Notes: generated from the letters alone by a model not told the origin. A stretch of DNA of 6,860 bases from Pseudomonadota bacterium (GCA_022360105.1 JAKSDL010000399.1:1-6860); one strand, 5' to 3'. Counted from the first letter of the stretch, positions 1 to 6,342 are shown. Translations and numbers: made by a program.

Positions 1-14
1 TTAACAATCGAAGT

Positions 15-40
15 GTAGGATGGGCAACTCGTTGCCCATC
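15..40. repeat. REP-like extragenic palindrome with GTAG foot
   Basis: Positions 19-28 (GATGGGCAAC) and 31-40 (GTTGCCCATC) are perfect 10-base inverted arms around a TC centre, directly preceded by GTAG at 15-18. A GTAG tetranucleotide at the foot of a short GC-rich hairpin is the hallmark of REP elements mobilised by REP-associated tyrosine transposases (IS200/IS605-like), and palindromes beginning GTAGGATGGG are common between genes in many proteobacteria. No transposase is in the window, so this would be a non-autonomous copy. Family membership is inferred from one copy; a genome-wide count would settle it. Confidence 0.6.
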
Positions 41-220
41 AACCGGACCAATAACTGCCAATCCGACTTTTCAAAACAATGGCCTTAATAATAGTGACTA
101 TTTCAGTAACCACTAATTTCAGTCAAGCAATAAAACAGACAAAAGTATTGCCCGGCTTGCTTCCGAATCCAGTTAAACCAAACTTAATCAATGCTTAAGC
201 AAGGAAAACATATTGCGCAA

Positions 221-249
221 TTGACTATTGATCGGACAAGGCACAGAAT
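221..249 (+). promoter_or_regulatory. Possible sigma70 promoter for the MATE gene
   Basis: TTGACT at 221-226 matches five of six bases of the -35 consensus, and 17 bases later CAGAAT at 244-249 matches four of six of the -10 consensus. Transcription would start about 55 bases before the ATG at 312. The palindrome ATTGCGCAAT (212-221) abuts the -35 box and could be an operator. This is read by eye from consensus only; a second TTGACT at 259-264 has no good -10 partner. Confidence 0.35.
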
Positions 250-311
250 GGAGGTTTGTTGACTGATCAATGATGTTGTCTTGATGTGGGCGCTCACAAT
301 CTCCTGATGTA

Positions 312-1697
312 ATGAAACCTTATATGAACATGTATACTCTTTTAAAAGAATGTGGCCGTATTCTGAAAATCGGCGCTCCAATCACCATTGCCCAGCTGTT
401 AAACATGTCCATGGGATTTGTGGATACCGTCATGACCGGGAATTACAATGCAGAAGCCCTGGCAGCTGTTTCAGGAAGCCAGCATATGGTAATGCCATTT
501 TTGTTGTTTGGAGCTGCGGTTATTGGTTCCAGCCAGGCAATTACGGCGCAATTCGTTGGTTCGGGCTCTGAAAAAGGAACCATAGGAGACGTTACCAGAC
601 ATGCCATGCTCATTGGTATCGCCTTTTCATTTTTACTTATATTGTTGACCAAGATCGCCCCCCTGGTTCTCCCCTTTTTTGGTTTCAAACCAGCAGTTAT
701 TGCCTTGGCCAAGGACTATTTGTTTGCCTTTTCTTTTAGTCTACCTGCAACAATTGTTTTTATTGCCTTTGCAAGCTTCTACGCTGGCATATCCAAACCG
801 ATCGTCACTATGTTGATTAGCTTGCTGATGTTGTGTGTAAATATAGTTGGTAACTACAGCCTAGTTTTTGGAAATTTTGGATTTCCCGAACTGGGTGCTG
901 AAGGGGCAGGTTGGACCAGTGCTCTCGCTTCCTGGGTTGGTGCCTTGGGTATCACGGCAGTGACCTTTCTGCATAAGGAATTCAACACCTTCAACCCGTT
1001 TAAATCTTTTTTGAAAATTGACAAGTCTCTATTTCAGCAAATATTAAAGATTGGAATTCCCAGCGGATTTTCTTCGATTTTTGAAGTCAGCATGTTTGCC
1101 GTATTTTCCTTGTTGATGGGGAAATTTGGCGTACTTGTTCTGGCAGGAAGTCAAATCGCTCTTAACTGTGCTTCATTGATTTTTATGGTCCCCCTGGGAT
1201 TGTCCTTTGCCATTACAACCAGTGTGGGAATGTACATCGGTCAAAAGAAATACTATGAAGCTCGATTCGCAGGCTTTTCCGGTTATGTTGTCAATATCGT
1301 CTGTAATATCGGCTCGGCAGCCATGTTGTTCCTGTTTGCAGAACAGATAGCAAGTTTTTACACCAACGATCAAAAACTGATCGAGATCGCTTCCACGCTT
1401 TTAATGTTCGCCGGCATTTTTCAACTCTCCGATGGTATTCAAGTCGCGGGTATGGGTATTTTAAGAGGATATAAAGACACAAAAATTCCCATGATCGCAA
1501 ATTTCATCTCTTACTGGGGAGTAGGCATGCCTATGGGATACATATTAGGTTTTAAGTTTGGACTTGAGGCCCGGGGAATGTGGATCGGTATCATCTTTGG
1601 TCTTACTGTTGCCGCTGTTCTCCATGGATTGCGATTTAAAATCGTCAGTACCAAATTCATAAAAAAACTCCCTGATTTACCCCTCAAAACGATCTAA
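312..1697 (+). CDS. MATE-family multidrug/toxin exporter
   Basis: This is a 461-residue integral inner-membrane protein, a normal length for the MATE family, whose bacterial members export cationic drugs, dyes or metabolites in exchange for Na+ or H+. Near the N-terminus, residues about 18-50 contain the typical first-helix pattern: a GAP segment, then FVDTVMTG, then ALAAVS. The rest is a succession of hydrophobic segments consistent with 12 helices, with an internal repeat: a second GIPSG segment near residue 245 begins the second half. The last 20 residues are basic and cytoplasmic-looking. The start at 312 is the only upstream choice, because an in-frame TGA lies at 282-284 with no ATG or GTG between; Met5 (324) and Met7 (330) are alternatives. 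No Shine-Dalgarno is visible before any of them. Substrate cannot be told from sequence. NorM, DinF and other MATE branches cannot be separated by eye, so no symbol is given. Confidence 0.93.
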   Translation: MKPYMNMYTLLKECGRILKIGAPITIAQLLNMSMGFVDTVMTGNYNAEALAAVSGSQHMVMPFLLFGAAVIGSSQAITAQFVGSGSEKGTIGDVTRHAMLIGIAFSFLLILLTKIAPLVLPFFGFKPAVIALAKDYLFAFSFSLPATIVFIAFASFYAGISKPIVTMLISLLMLCVNIVGNYSLVFGNFGFPELGAEGAGWTSALASWVGALGITAVTFLHKEFNTFNPFKSFLKIDKSLFQQILKIGIPSGFSSIFEVSMFAVFSLLMGKFGVLVLAGSQIALNCASLIFMVPLGLSFAITTSVGMYIGQKKYYEARFAGFSGYVVNIVCNIGSAAMLFLFAEQIASFYTNDQKLIEIASTLLMFAGIFQLSDGIQVAGMGILRGYKDTKIPMIANFISYWGVGMPMGYILGFKFGLEARGMWIGIIFGLTVAAVLHGLRFKIVSTKFIKKLPDLPLKTI

Positions 1698-1729
1698 TTT
1701 TCTGATCAAACCCTTCGGATCATTGTTCT

Positions 1730-1745
1730 TTTATCCTCGGATAAA
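1730..1745. promoter_or_regulatory. 16-base palindrome downstream of the MATE gene
   Basis: TTTATCC (1730-1736) and GGATAAA (1739-1745) are perfect inverted arms around TC. The compact two-fold symmetry suits a dimeric regulator's operator as well as a small hairpin with a CTCG tetraloop. There is no T-tract after it, so it is unlikely to be a terminator on its own. Function is unknown. Confidence 0.3.
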
Positions 1746-1784
1746 CAGACGGAAAATAATAGTGTTGTGTGATGAAAAACAGAT

Positions 1785-1842
1785 GAGATAAAATTGTCTT
1801 ATAAGAAGTGTTTGCTTTCTTATTTGCAATTTTATCTCTTTT
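1785..1842 (+). terminator. Long two-part hairpin with T-tract, probable MATE terminator
   Basis: Twelve-base perfect arms at 1785-1796 (GAGATAAAATTG) and 1827-1838 (CAATTTTATCTC) enclose a second, nested seven-base stem: ATAAGAA at 1801-1807 with TTCTTAT at 1817-1823, around a nine-base loop. Four Ts follow at 1839-1842. It lies 87 bases after the MATE stop codon, which suits transcription termination. The stem is AT-rich, however, and the T-tract is short, so it could instead be a structured leader, mRNA-stabilising element or regulator site for the hydrolase gene downstream. On the minus strand a T5 run also follows shortly after the hairpin. Confidence 0.5.
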
Positions 1843-1876
1843 GGTCGGCCGACCGGGAACCGCTTCGATTCGGTCG
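1843..1876. promoter_or_regulatory. GC-rich palindrome with a competing repeat arm
   Basis: GGTCGGCCGACC at 1843-1854 is a perfect 12-base palindrome. Its second half can alternatively pair with CGGTCG at 1871-1876 (partner CGACCG, 1850-1855). The two pairings share bases 1850-1854 and exclude each other. In an otherwise AT-rich gap this GC-rich patch stands out, 37-70 bases before the hydrolase ATG. It may be an operator or, if transcribed, a switchable leader. TATAAA (1877-1882) and GATAAT (1884-1889) just after it look like -10 boxes, although neither has a good -35. Confidence 0.35.
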
Positions 1877-1899
1877 TATAAACGATAATTAAAGAATCT

Positions 1900-1905
1900 C
1901 AGGAG
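1900..1905 (+). promoter_or_regulatory. Shine-Dalgarno of the hydrolase gene
   Basis: CAGGAG lies seven bases before the ATG at 1913, ideal for ribosome binding, and supports that start together with the signal peptide that follows it. Confidence 0.8.
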
Positions 1906-1912
1906 TATTCAA

Positions 1913-2647
1913 ATGAAAGCACTATTCACTCTTTTTTTCATTTTTTCAGCACCTTTTTTATATGCTTCAGGCAGTTCGGTTACCTATAGCGCAAACGGAA
2001 GCCAATATGAAGGCTATTACATCAGTCCATCCAAGAATGCACCCCTGGTGCTTTTGGTTCATGACTGGGACGGATTGACCGACTACGAAGTAAAACGTTC
2101 CCAAATGCTGGCAGACATGGGTTATGCAGTATTTGCGGTTGATCTGTTTGGTAAGGGTGTGCGACCGACAAAAACAGCTGATAAAAGAGCACACACAGGT
2201 GAATTATACAAAGACCGGCAAAAGATGAGGAAATTGTTGAATGTTGCCCTGGCAACTGCGAAATCAAAGGGAGCAAATGTGAGCAAAGCCGTCGCAGCAG
2301 GCTATTGTTTTGGCGGTGCTGCTGTTCTGGAATTAGCTCGTTCCGGTGCTGACTTGAAAGGCTTCGTGACCTTTCACGGAGGATTGGCAACACCACAAGG
2401 ACAAAATTACAACAATACCAAGGGAAAAGTAGTGGTGTTCCATGGAACGGCAGACAAAGCGATTACAATGAATGATTTTGCCAACCTGGCAAATGAACTG
2501 GAAAAAACCAAGGTCCGTCATGAAATGATCACCTACAGCGGTGCGCCCCACGCCTTCACCGTGTTTGGTTCCAGCCGGTATCGGGAAGAGGCCGACACAA
2601 AATCCTGGAAACGCTTCAGCGAATTTCTTAACGATACCTTAAAATAG
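1913..2647 (+). CDS. Exported dienelactone hydrolase family alpha/beta hydrolase
   Basis: The product has 244 residues, close to the usual size of the family (about 230-260 with a leader). Residues 1-18 form a Sec-type signal peptide: Lys2, a very hydrophobic Phe/Leu-rich core, and likely cleavage after Ala18 (LYA/SG). This places the enzyme in the periplasm or outside the cell. The alpha/beta-hydrolase fold follows, with VLLVHDWDGL at residues 46-55, YAVFAVDLFGKG at 71-82, the nucleophile motif GYCFGG with Cys132, Asp181 in FHGTAD, and His213 in APHAF. Cys-Asp-His is the classical dienelactone hydrolase triad and is complete. The prototype opens dienelactone in chlorocatechol degradation, but the wider family includes many esterases and lactonases of unknown substrate. 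No catabolic genes sit nearby, so the substrate is not known. It appears to be its own transcription unit, convergent with the heme oxygenase gene. Confidence 0.92.
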   Translation: MKALFTLFFIFSAPFLYASGSSVTYSANGSQYEGYYISPSKNAPLVLLVHDWDGLTDYEVKRSQMLADMGYAVFAVDLFGKGVRPTKTADKRAHTGELYKDRQKMRKLLNVALATAKSKGANVSKAVAAGYCFGGAAVLELARSGADLKGFVTFHGGLATPQGQNYNNTKGKVVVFHGTADKAITMNDFANLANELEKTKVRHEMITYSGAPHAFTVFGSSRYREEADTKSWKRFSEFLNDTLK

Positions 2648-2904
2648 GGTTCGAAATGTATCCGGGTGTTATACCAAAATCAAGGCAACCTTCAAAATAA
2701 TCGAACGATCAAAACAATGCCTGCCCAATCTATAATTAAGGCAGGCATTGAGCATGGTAGCGATTATGCGAAGGGTTGTACTGCACAATGACGCAGATCC
2801 CTGCCTTCGTTTGGCTAATTGTTCAAACCCAACAGATTCCCAGGGATCGGACAACCAGAAAGTTAAGGCTTGCCTCTTTACAGATCCTGATCTTGACTTA
2901 AAAT
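2648..2904. other. Convergent intergenic gap between hydrolase and heme oxygenase genes
   Basis: No gene is supported here. It contains the hairpin at 2715-2750 and a looser inverted repeat, GATCCCTG (2796-2803) with CAGGGATC (2841-2848), separated by 37 bases. Frames crossing it have no recognisable domain and no ribosome binding site. Confidence 0.5.
2711..2750 (-). terminator. GC-rich hairpin with T-tract on the minus strand
   Basis: CAATGCCTGCC (2715-2725) and GGCAGGCATTG (2740-2750) are perfect 11-base arms around a 14-base AT-rich loop. Read on the minus strand the hairpin is followed by four Ts (complement of 2711-2714), the arrangement of an intrinsic terminator for the heme oxygenase gene, whose stop is about 155 bases upstream. 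Read on the plus strand no T-run follows, so it would be a poorer terminator for the hydrolase gene, though the stem may still protect its mRNA 3' end. Confidence 0.6.
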
Positions 2905-4197
2905 TTATATCTGATTTGCTGTTTCAATTAGCGTGTCAATTGCTTTTATCCCCTGTTCCGAGAACATATCTGACTGTACCAACCAGTCCCGAAGCGCAGA
3001 AAGGGTTCCGGGCATGCCTGACTTTTCATCTACCACCGCAGAAACTAACAATAAACCCATATTCTTGAATCTTTTATCTGCTGCGACTTCGGCTTGCTTT
3101 CCAAATTCTTCAGTTAGTTTTTGGGTTTTGCTTGAATCTATTAGACTCATTCGAGATGATTTTAGAGCTTCGGAAGCTAATTCCAGTTTTTTATAAAAAT
3201 CGCTTTTTTCAGGAACAGCAGACTTTAGTTCGTGTGCCAAAAAGTTTAGGTTACTCTCCATCATGACAGAGGGCATTCCGCGAGTTGCGAGCACATGGCA
3301 AAGCCATTTTATTTGCTTGTTCAGATCGTGCTGCTTAAGATCGGGTAACGTTGCAAGCCAACAATTATCGCTATCAGAAAAACGTTTACCTCTGTCGCTG
3401 TATCGCAGTTGATAATAAGGAAACTCATTCCAGCATCGATCACTGGCTTTTAATGCTGCCTCAATTTCTCGCTCGTCTTCTGGTATAGGGTGGTTCCCGG
3501 CTTCAGGATTAATTCGGGTGATGTGACGAAAGCTGTTTTCTTTATCCAAAGGGTATAATTTATTGTAAAAGAGTTCCAATCCTGCAAATGCATCATGTGC
3601 AGATTTAAGAATTGATTGCTGGTTTTCTTCATTGTCGATGATGTTCATTCTGTTGCTGAACTGCTTCCACTGATTATTCAAGTCATTCCCGTAGTTGTAA
3701 AAGTATCGGCAGCCCTCAATACCAGGCAAAGAAAAACAAGCGGAAACATCAGGTTGGTGCATATTGTTTCCCAAAGTGGATCCTTCAAAAACATACAGGT
3801 AACCCAAAAGTGAAATCGGATTATCCACAGCACTACGCATTATCGAATCAGCCAAAGCCAGAGCTGATTCTATTGGGGATCTGTTTTCCGAGGGTACCCG
3901 TGGAGCAAAAAAGGCGATATCTTCCTCTAAATACTTTAGTTTCCGTAGATTTTCATCCCATACCTTGGTAACAATCTGATCTTTGCTTGACGCAAGTTCG
4001 TTTTCCATAACACTGTGAATGATGCTTAACCCCTTTAATTGATTAACATAGGAATCCAGAGGCAGCGTATGGTTAATTAATTGTCCAAAAAAACTCAGTG
4101 ATTCTAATTTCCTATGATATTCAAACGTTTCTTCCTTAAGTAAGGTCATTAATGGTTTGATTGTTCCATCTTGTTTGCTTGAAATAGATGGGGCCAT
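2905..4197 (-). CDS. Heme oxygenase domain protein with long C-terminal extension
   Basis: The protein is cytoplasmic with 430 residues and no signal peptide. Residues about 15-215 resemble bacterial heme oxygenases, which use O2 and electrons to open heme to biliverdin, CO and Fe2+. The first helix has LKEETFEYHRKLE with His28 as candidate proximal heme ligand; LSIIHSVMENEL (57-68) follows as in the family. LLGYLYVFEGSTLGNNM (130-146) matches the glycine-containing distal helix, and FYNYGNDLNNQWKQF (166-180) the later conserved block. Typical enzymes stop near 200-220 residues, so residues about 229-430 are extra. That part has INPEAGNHPIPEDEREIEAA (229-248), a Trp/Tyr-rich stretch, and RGMPSVMMESNLNFLAHEL (306-324), and looks helical and conserved, but I cannot assign a function. 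The start is ATG at 4197 with AAGGAG at 4203-4208; a GTG at 4224 would add nine residues but contains the ribosome site. Heme-degrading activity is inferred, not proven: substrate could be another tetrapyrrole. Confidence 0.85.
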   Translation of the reverse strand: MAPSISSKQDGTIKPLMTLLKEETFEYHRKLESLSFFGQLINHTLPLDSYVNQLKGLSIIHSVMENELASSKDQIVTKVWDENLRKLKYLEEDIAFFAPRVPSENRSPIESALALADSIMRSAVDNPISLLGYLYVFEGSTLGNNMHQPDVSACFSLPGIEGCRYFYNYGNDLNNQWKQFSNRMNIIDNEENQQSILKSAHDAFAGLELFYNKLYPLDKENSFRHITRINPEAGNHPIPEDEREIEAALKASDRCWNEFPYYQLRYSDRGKRFSDSDNCWLATLPDLKQHDLNKQIKWLCHVLATRGMPSVMMESNLNFLAHELKSAVPEKSDFYKKLELASEALKSSRMSLIDSSKTQKLTEEFGKQAEVAADKRFKNMGLLLVSAVVDEKSGMPGTLSALRDWLVQSDMFSEQGIKAIDTLIETANQI

Positions 4198-4202
4198 GGA
4201 AT

Positions 4203-4208
4203 CTCCTT
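4203..4208 (-). promoter_or_regulatory. Shine-Dalgarno fixing the heme oxygenase start
   Basis: On the minus strand AAGGAG lies five bases before the ATG at 4197-4195. It sits inside the longer frame that would begin at GTG 4224, so it favours the shorter 430-residue protein. The DNA further upstream (to about 4330) is AT-rich and probably carries the promoter, but I see only weak boxes (minus-strand TTGCTT, 18 bases, TAAACT). Confidence 0.8.
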
Positions 4209-4334
4209 GAAAACCTGTTAACACTTCGAATCATTCAAACAAATTAGCAATCGCGCGTATAGTTTAAGGCGGGTAAGCTCAAAAAAGCAAAAGAATTAAG
4301 AAAGGATTGCATTAATTTTCCTACAAATTAGTGA

Positions 4335-4588
4335 CAGCTGGTTGCCGCCCGGACAAAGATAAGGATTTATCAGCCGGCAAATCTACGAGGCAAGATTGTT
4401 CCTTTTCCGGAACCTCTGGAACGAGAAAAGGAACAGGGACATCTGGCACAAAGACTTCTCCAGGCCGGATCAACAAAGCGTTGGCTGAAATCCAAGCCGA
4501 TGGAACTCTAAAGAGAATCGAAGCAAAATACCCGGAACAATCAGACCTGAGCCCAGAAAAAAGACAACCCCATAACTCGAAGCCTTGA
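4335..4588 (+). pseudogene. Decayed C-terminal fragment of a family 3 periplasmic solute-binding protein
   Basis: The frame ending with TGA at 4586-4588 encodes, at 4469-4540, INKALAEIQADGTLKRIEAK followed by YPEQ. This is very close to the C-terminal helix pattern (INKALAEIKADGT...I..KY) of extracellular solute-binding proteins of family 3, which deliver amino acids to ABC transporters. Upstream in this frame the translation is a low-complexity Gly/Thr/Ser run, unlike that family. A neighbouring frame (4335 to about 4467) reads KIVPFPEPLEREKEQGHLAQ before it, which fits the preceding part of such proteins better, so a frameshift near 4455-4469 is suspected. Nothing of the N-terminal 200 residues, signal peptide, or permease and ATPase genes is present. 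GTG at 4331 could open an 85-residue frame but has no Shine-Dalgarno. I read it as a remnant; a real short protein is less likely. Confidence 0.5.
4397..4435. repeat. 11-base inverted repeat inside the solute-binding remnant
   Basis: TGTTCCTTTTC (4397-4407) and GAAAAGGAACA (4425-4435) are perfect inverted arms around 17 bases that contain further GGAAC copies (4409, 4418, with another in the right arm at 4430). There is no T-tract, so it does not look like a terminator. It may be the by-product of the GGAAC-rich sequence or a scar of rearrangement. Confidence 0.4.
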
Positions 4589-4590
4589 AT

Positions 4591-6342
4591 TCAAACTTCA
4601 AACTTTTCCCAGGTTTCATAGCAAGCCTTTAGCTCTGCTTTTAAGGATTCAATCAATTTTTGATTTTGAAACTTTGGTTTCTGCTTTTGTTGATCGCTTA
4701 GCTTCTTTTCGAGAAGTTCAATTTGTTTTAGCAGGTTGTCCTCATTCTCATCCACCGGCTCAACTGGATTCTGAATCCCTTCATTATTAACATTGGTTTC
4801 CCGGGATCGGAATGACTCCAATTGACGATCAATACTTTTATAATACTCATCAAGCGTATGAATTTCTGTTAATTTTCCATCTTTTATGAGAACAAATCGC
4901 GTCCCAATGCTTTCGATAAAACTGCGATCATGACTGGTTATCAGCAGAGTTGCGTTGGAATTTGCAAGTTGGTTTTCAAGCTCCTCCCTGCCAAACAGGT
5001 CAATATGATTGGTAGGTTCATCCAGAATGATTACATTCGGTCTTTGAAGCTTTAGAATACAAAACAGAATGCGTGCTTTTTCACCTCCGCTTAACACAGA
5101 AATTCGTTTATTAAATTCGTCATACTTAAACCCGGAGGATATCAACTCCTGCCTGACTTCCTGGGTGGGATTCCCCACTTTGCTGGTGACAGACTCTAAA
5201 ATCGATAAATCCGGATCAAGAAGATTTTGGTTTTGGTCGTAATAGCCCTGCTTCACGTTGGGACCGAAATAGATAGTCCGGGATTCACTTTGGACAGCAT
5301 ATTGGGCAAAGATATATTCAATAAAAGTAGTTTTCCCGACTCCATTGTCTCCAAGCAGGACAACCCTATCTCCTCGAAAGCAGGTGAACTTATCCACCTT
5401 GAATAGGGGTGTTCCTGTTTCTGGTATGGCAATCCGATGATCTTCAACATTGATCATGATTTTCGATCGAGTTTCGGTGCTGTCCAGTCTTAAACTGTAT
5501 TTTGGACCTTTGGAAACAACAGTCTTTTCCTGTTGAAGCTTTTCAATTCGCTTCTCCATGCTCTTGGCTTTTCGGGCCATATCTTCGTTATCTGCAATTT
5601 TGCCCCATTCAGCGATTCGTTTAGCTGATTTTGTCAGTCGTTGAATTTGCTTTTCTTCATCCTGGCTTCTTTTAAGCGCTTCTTCGTCCCTTTTATCCAA
5701 CTCCTCCTTTGCGCCGCTAAAAGGAAGATTGAAAGTATAACCGGTTCCATCCCTGAGAAAAACAGTCTTGGTCGTCAGGTTATTCAAAAACCGTTTATCG
5801 TGAGATATAACAACAAAGGTTTTTTGATTGGAGGCCAAAAAACTTTCGATATTTTTTAAATGGGTGAGGTCCAGATAGTTGGTAGGTTCATCCAGCAAAA
5901 GCAGATCCGGTTGATCAATAATCGCCCTGGCAAGCATAACCAGTGTGGCTTGCCCCCCACTCAGGGTTGCTGTTTTTTGTTCAAGATCTTTTGGAGAAAA
6001 TCCCAAACTCTCCAGAATCATTTCCGCACGATAACGCTCATAATCCCGCTCCTGCGGAGGCATTTTTTCGAGAATGGAATCAAGTATTTTATTATCCCAT
6101 AAAGTCTCGGGCAAAAATTGTTCAACAAAACCAATCTGCAACCCTTTTTTGTAATGTACTTCCCCCTTATCCAGGGGTAATTTACCGGCAAGAATCCGCA
6201 ATAAAGTCGACTTACCGGTACCATTGGCACCTACCAGGCCGATATGCTCACCTGCATTGATATGGATATCCAGCTCTTTGAATATGGATGTTCCATCAAC
6301 GGAATAGTGTATGTTGTTTGCTGAAATGAATACTTCTGACAT
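4591..6342 (-). CDS. ABC-F family ATPase (ribosome-associated, two ABC domains)
   Basis: The product has 583 residues, two ABC ATPase domains in one chain and no membrane segments, the ABC-F architecture. Such proteins bind the ribosomal E site and either regulate translation (EttA, Uup, YbiT, YheS types) or protect against ribosome-targeting antibiotics (Vga, Msr, Lsa types). Domain 1: Walker A GANGTGKST (38-46), signature LSGGQ (127-131), Walker B LLLLDEPTN (147-155), switch His181. Domain 2: Walker A GDNGVGKTT (331-339), signature LSGGEK (417-422), Walker B VIILDEPTN (437-445), His471. All ATPase residues are intact. The charged helical linker at about 212-275, including ARKAKSMEKRIEKLQQ, corresponds to the P-site tRNA-interaction region. 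A Lys/Gln-rich C-terminal coiled coil spans about 533-583, as in Uup-like members. The N-terminus is canonical, so ATG 6342 is favoured although no Shine-Dalgarno precedes it. Housekeeping versus resistance role cannot be told here. Confidence 0.94.
   Translation of the reverse strand: MSEVFISANNIHYSVDGTSIFKELDIHINAGEHIGLVGANGTGKSTLLRILAGKLPLDKGEVHYKKGLQIGFVEQFLPETLWDNKILDSILEKMPPQERDYERYRAEMILESLGFSPKDLEQKTATLSGGQATLVMLARAIIDQPDLLLLDEPTNYLDLTHLKNIESFLASNQKTFVVISHDKRFLNNLTTKTVFLRDGTGYTFNLPFSGAKEELDKRDEEALKRSQDEEKQIQRLTKSAKRIAEWGKIADNEDMARKAKSMEKRIEKLQQEKTVVSKGPKYSLRLDSTETRSKIMINVEDHRIAIPETGTPLFKVDKFTCFRGDRVVLLGDNGVGKTTFIEYIFAQYAVQSESRTIYFGPNVKQGYYDQNQNLLDPDLSILESVTSKVGNPTQEVRQELISSGFKYDEFNKRISVLSGGEKARILFCILKLQRPNVIILDEPTNHIDLFGREELENQLANSNATLLITSHDRSFIESIGTRFVLIKDGKLTEIHTLDEYYKSIDRQLESFRSRETNVNNEGIQNPVEPVDENEDNLLKQIELLEKKLSDQQKQKPKFQNQKLIESLKAELKACYETWEKFEV

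Larger units (their letters stand above)
1..311. other. Gene-free leader region upstream of the MATE gene
   Basis: I find no convincing coding frame here on either strand. The region holds the REP-like palindrome at 15-40, a 10-base palindrome ATTGCGCAAT at 212-221, a possible promoter at 221-249, and small weak inverted repeats (GCAATA 127-132 with TATTGC 146-151; CTTGCTT 156-162 with AAGCAAG 197-203) that lack a T-tract and are probably incidental. Any gene to the left ends before the window. Confidence 0.5.

Noticed and set aside
127..151. GCAATA/TATTGC inverted repeat as a terminator for an upstream gene
   Set aside because: The stem has only six base pairs, is AT-rich, and is followed by CCGG rather than a T-run.
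2669..2854. Minus-strand 61-residue frame in the convergent gap
   Set aside because: It has no ribosome binding site or recognisable domain, and its frame runs through both arms of the terminator-like hairpin.
2748..3068. Plus-strand 106-residue frame
   Set aside because: Most of it is antisense to the well-supported heme oxygenase gene, and the product has no recognisable domain.
5943..6260. Plus-strand 105-residue frame
   Set aside because: It is an antisense shadow of the first ATPase domain of the ABC-F gene.
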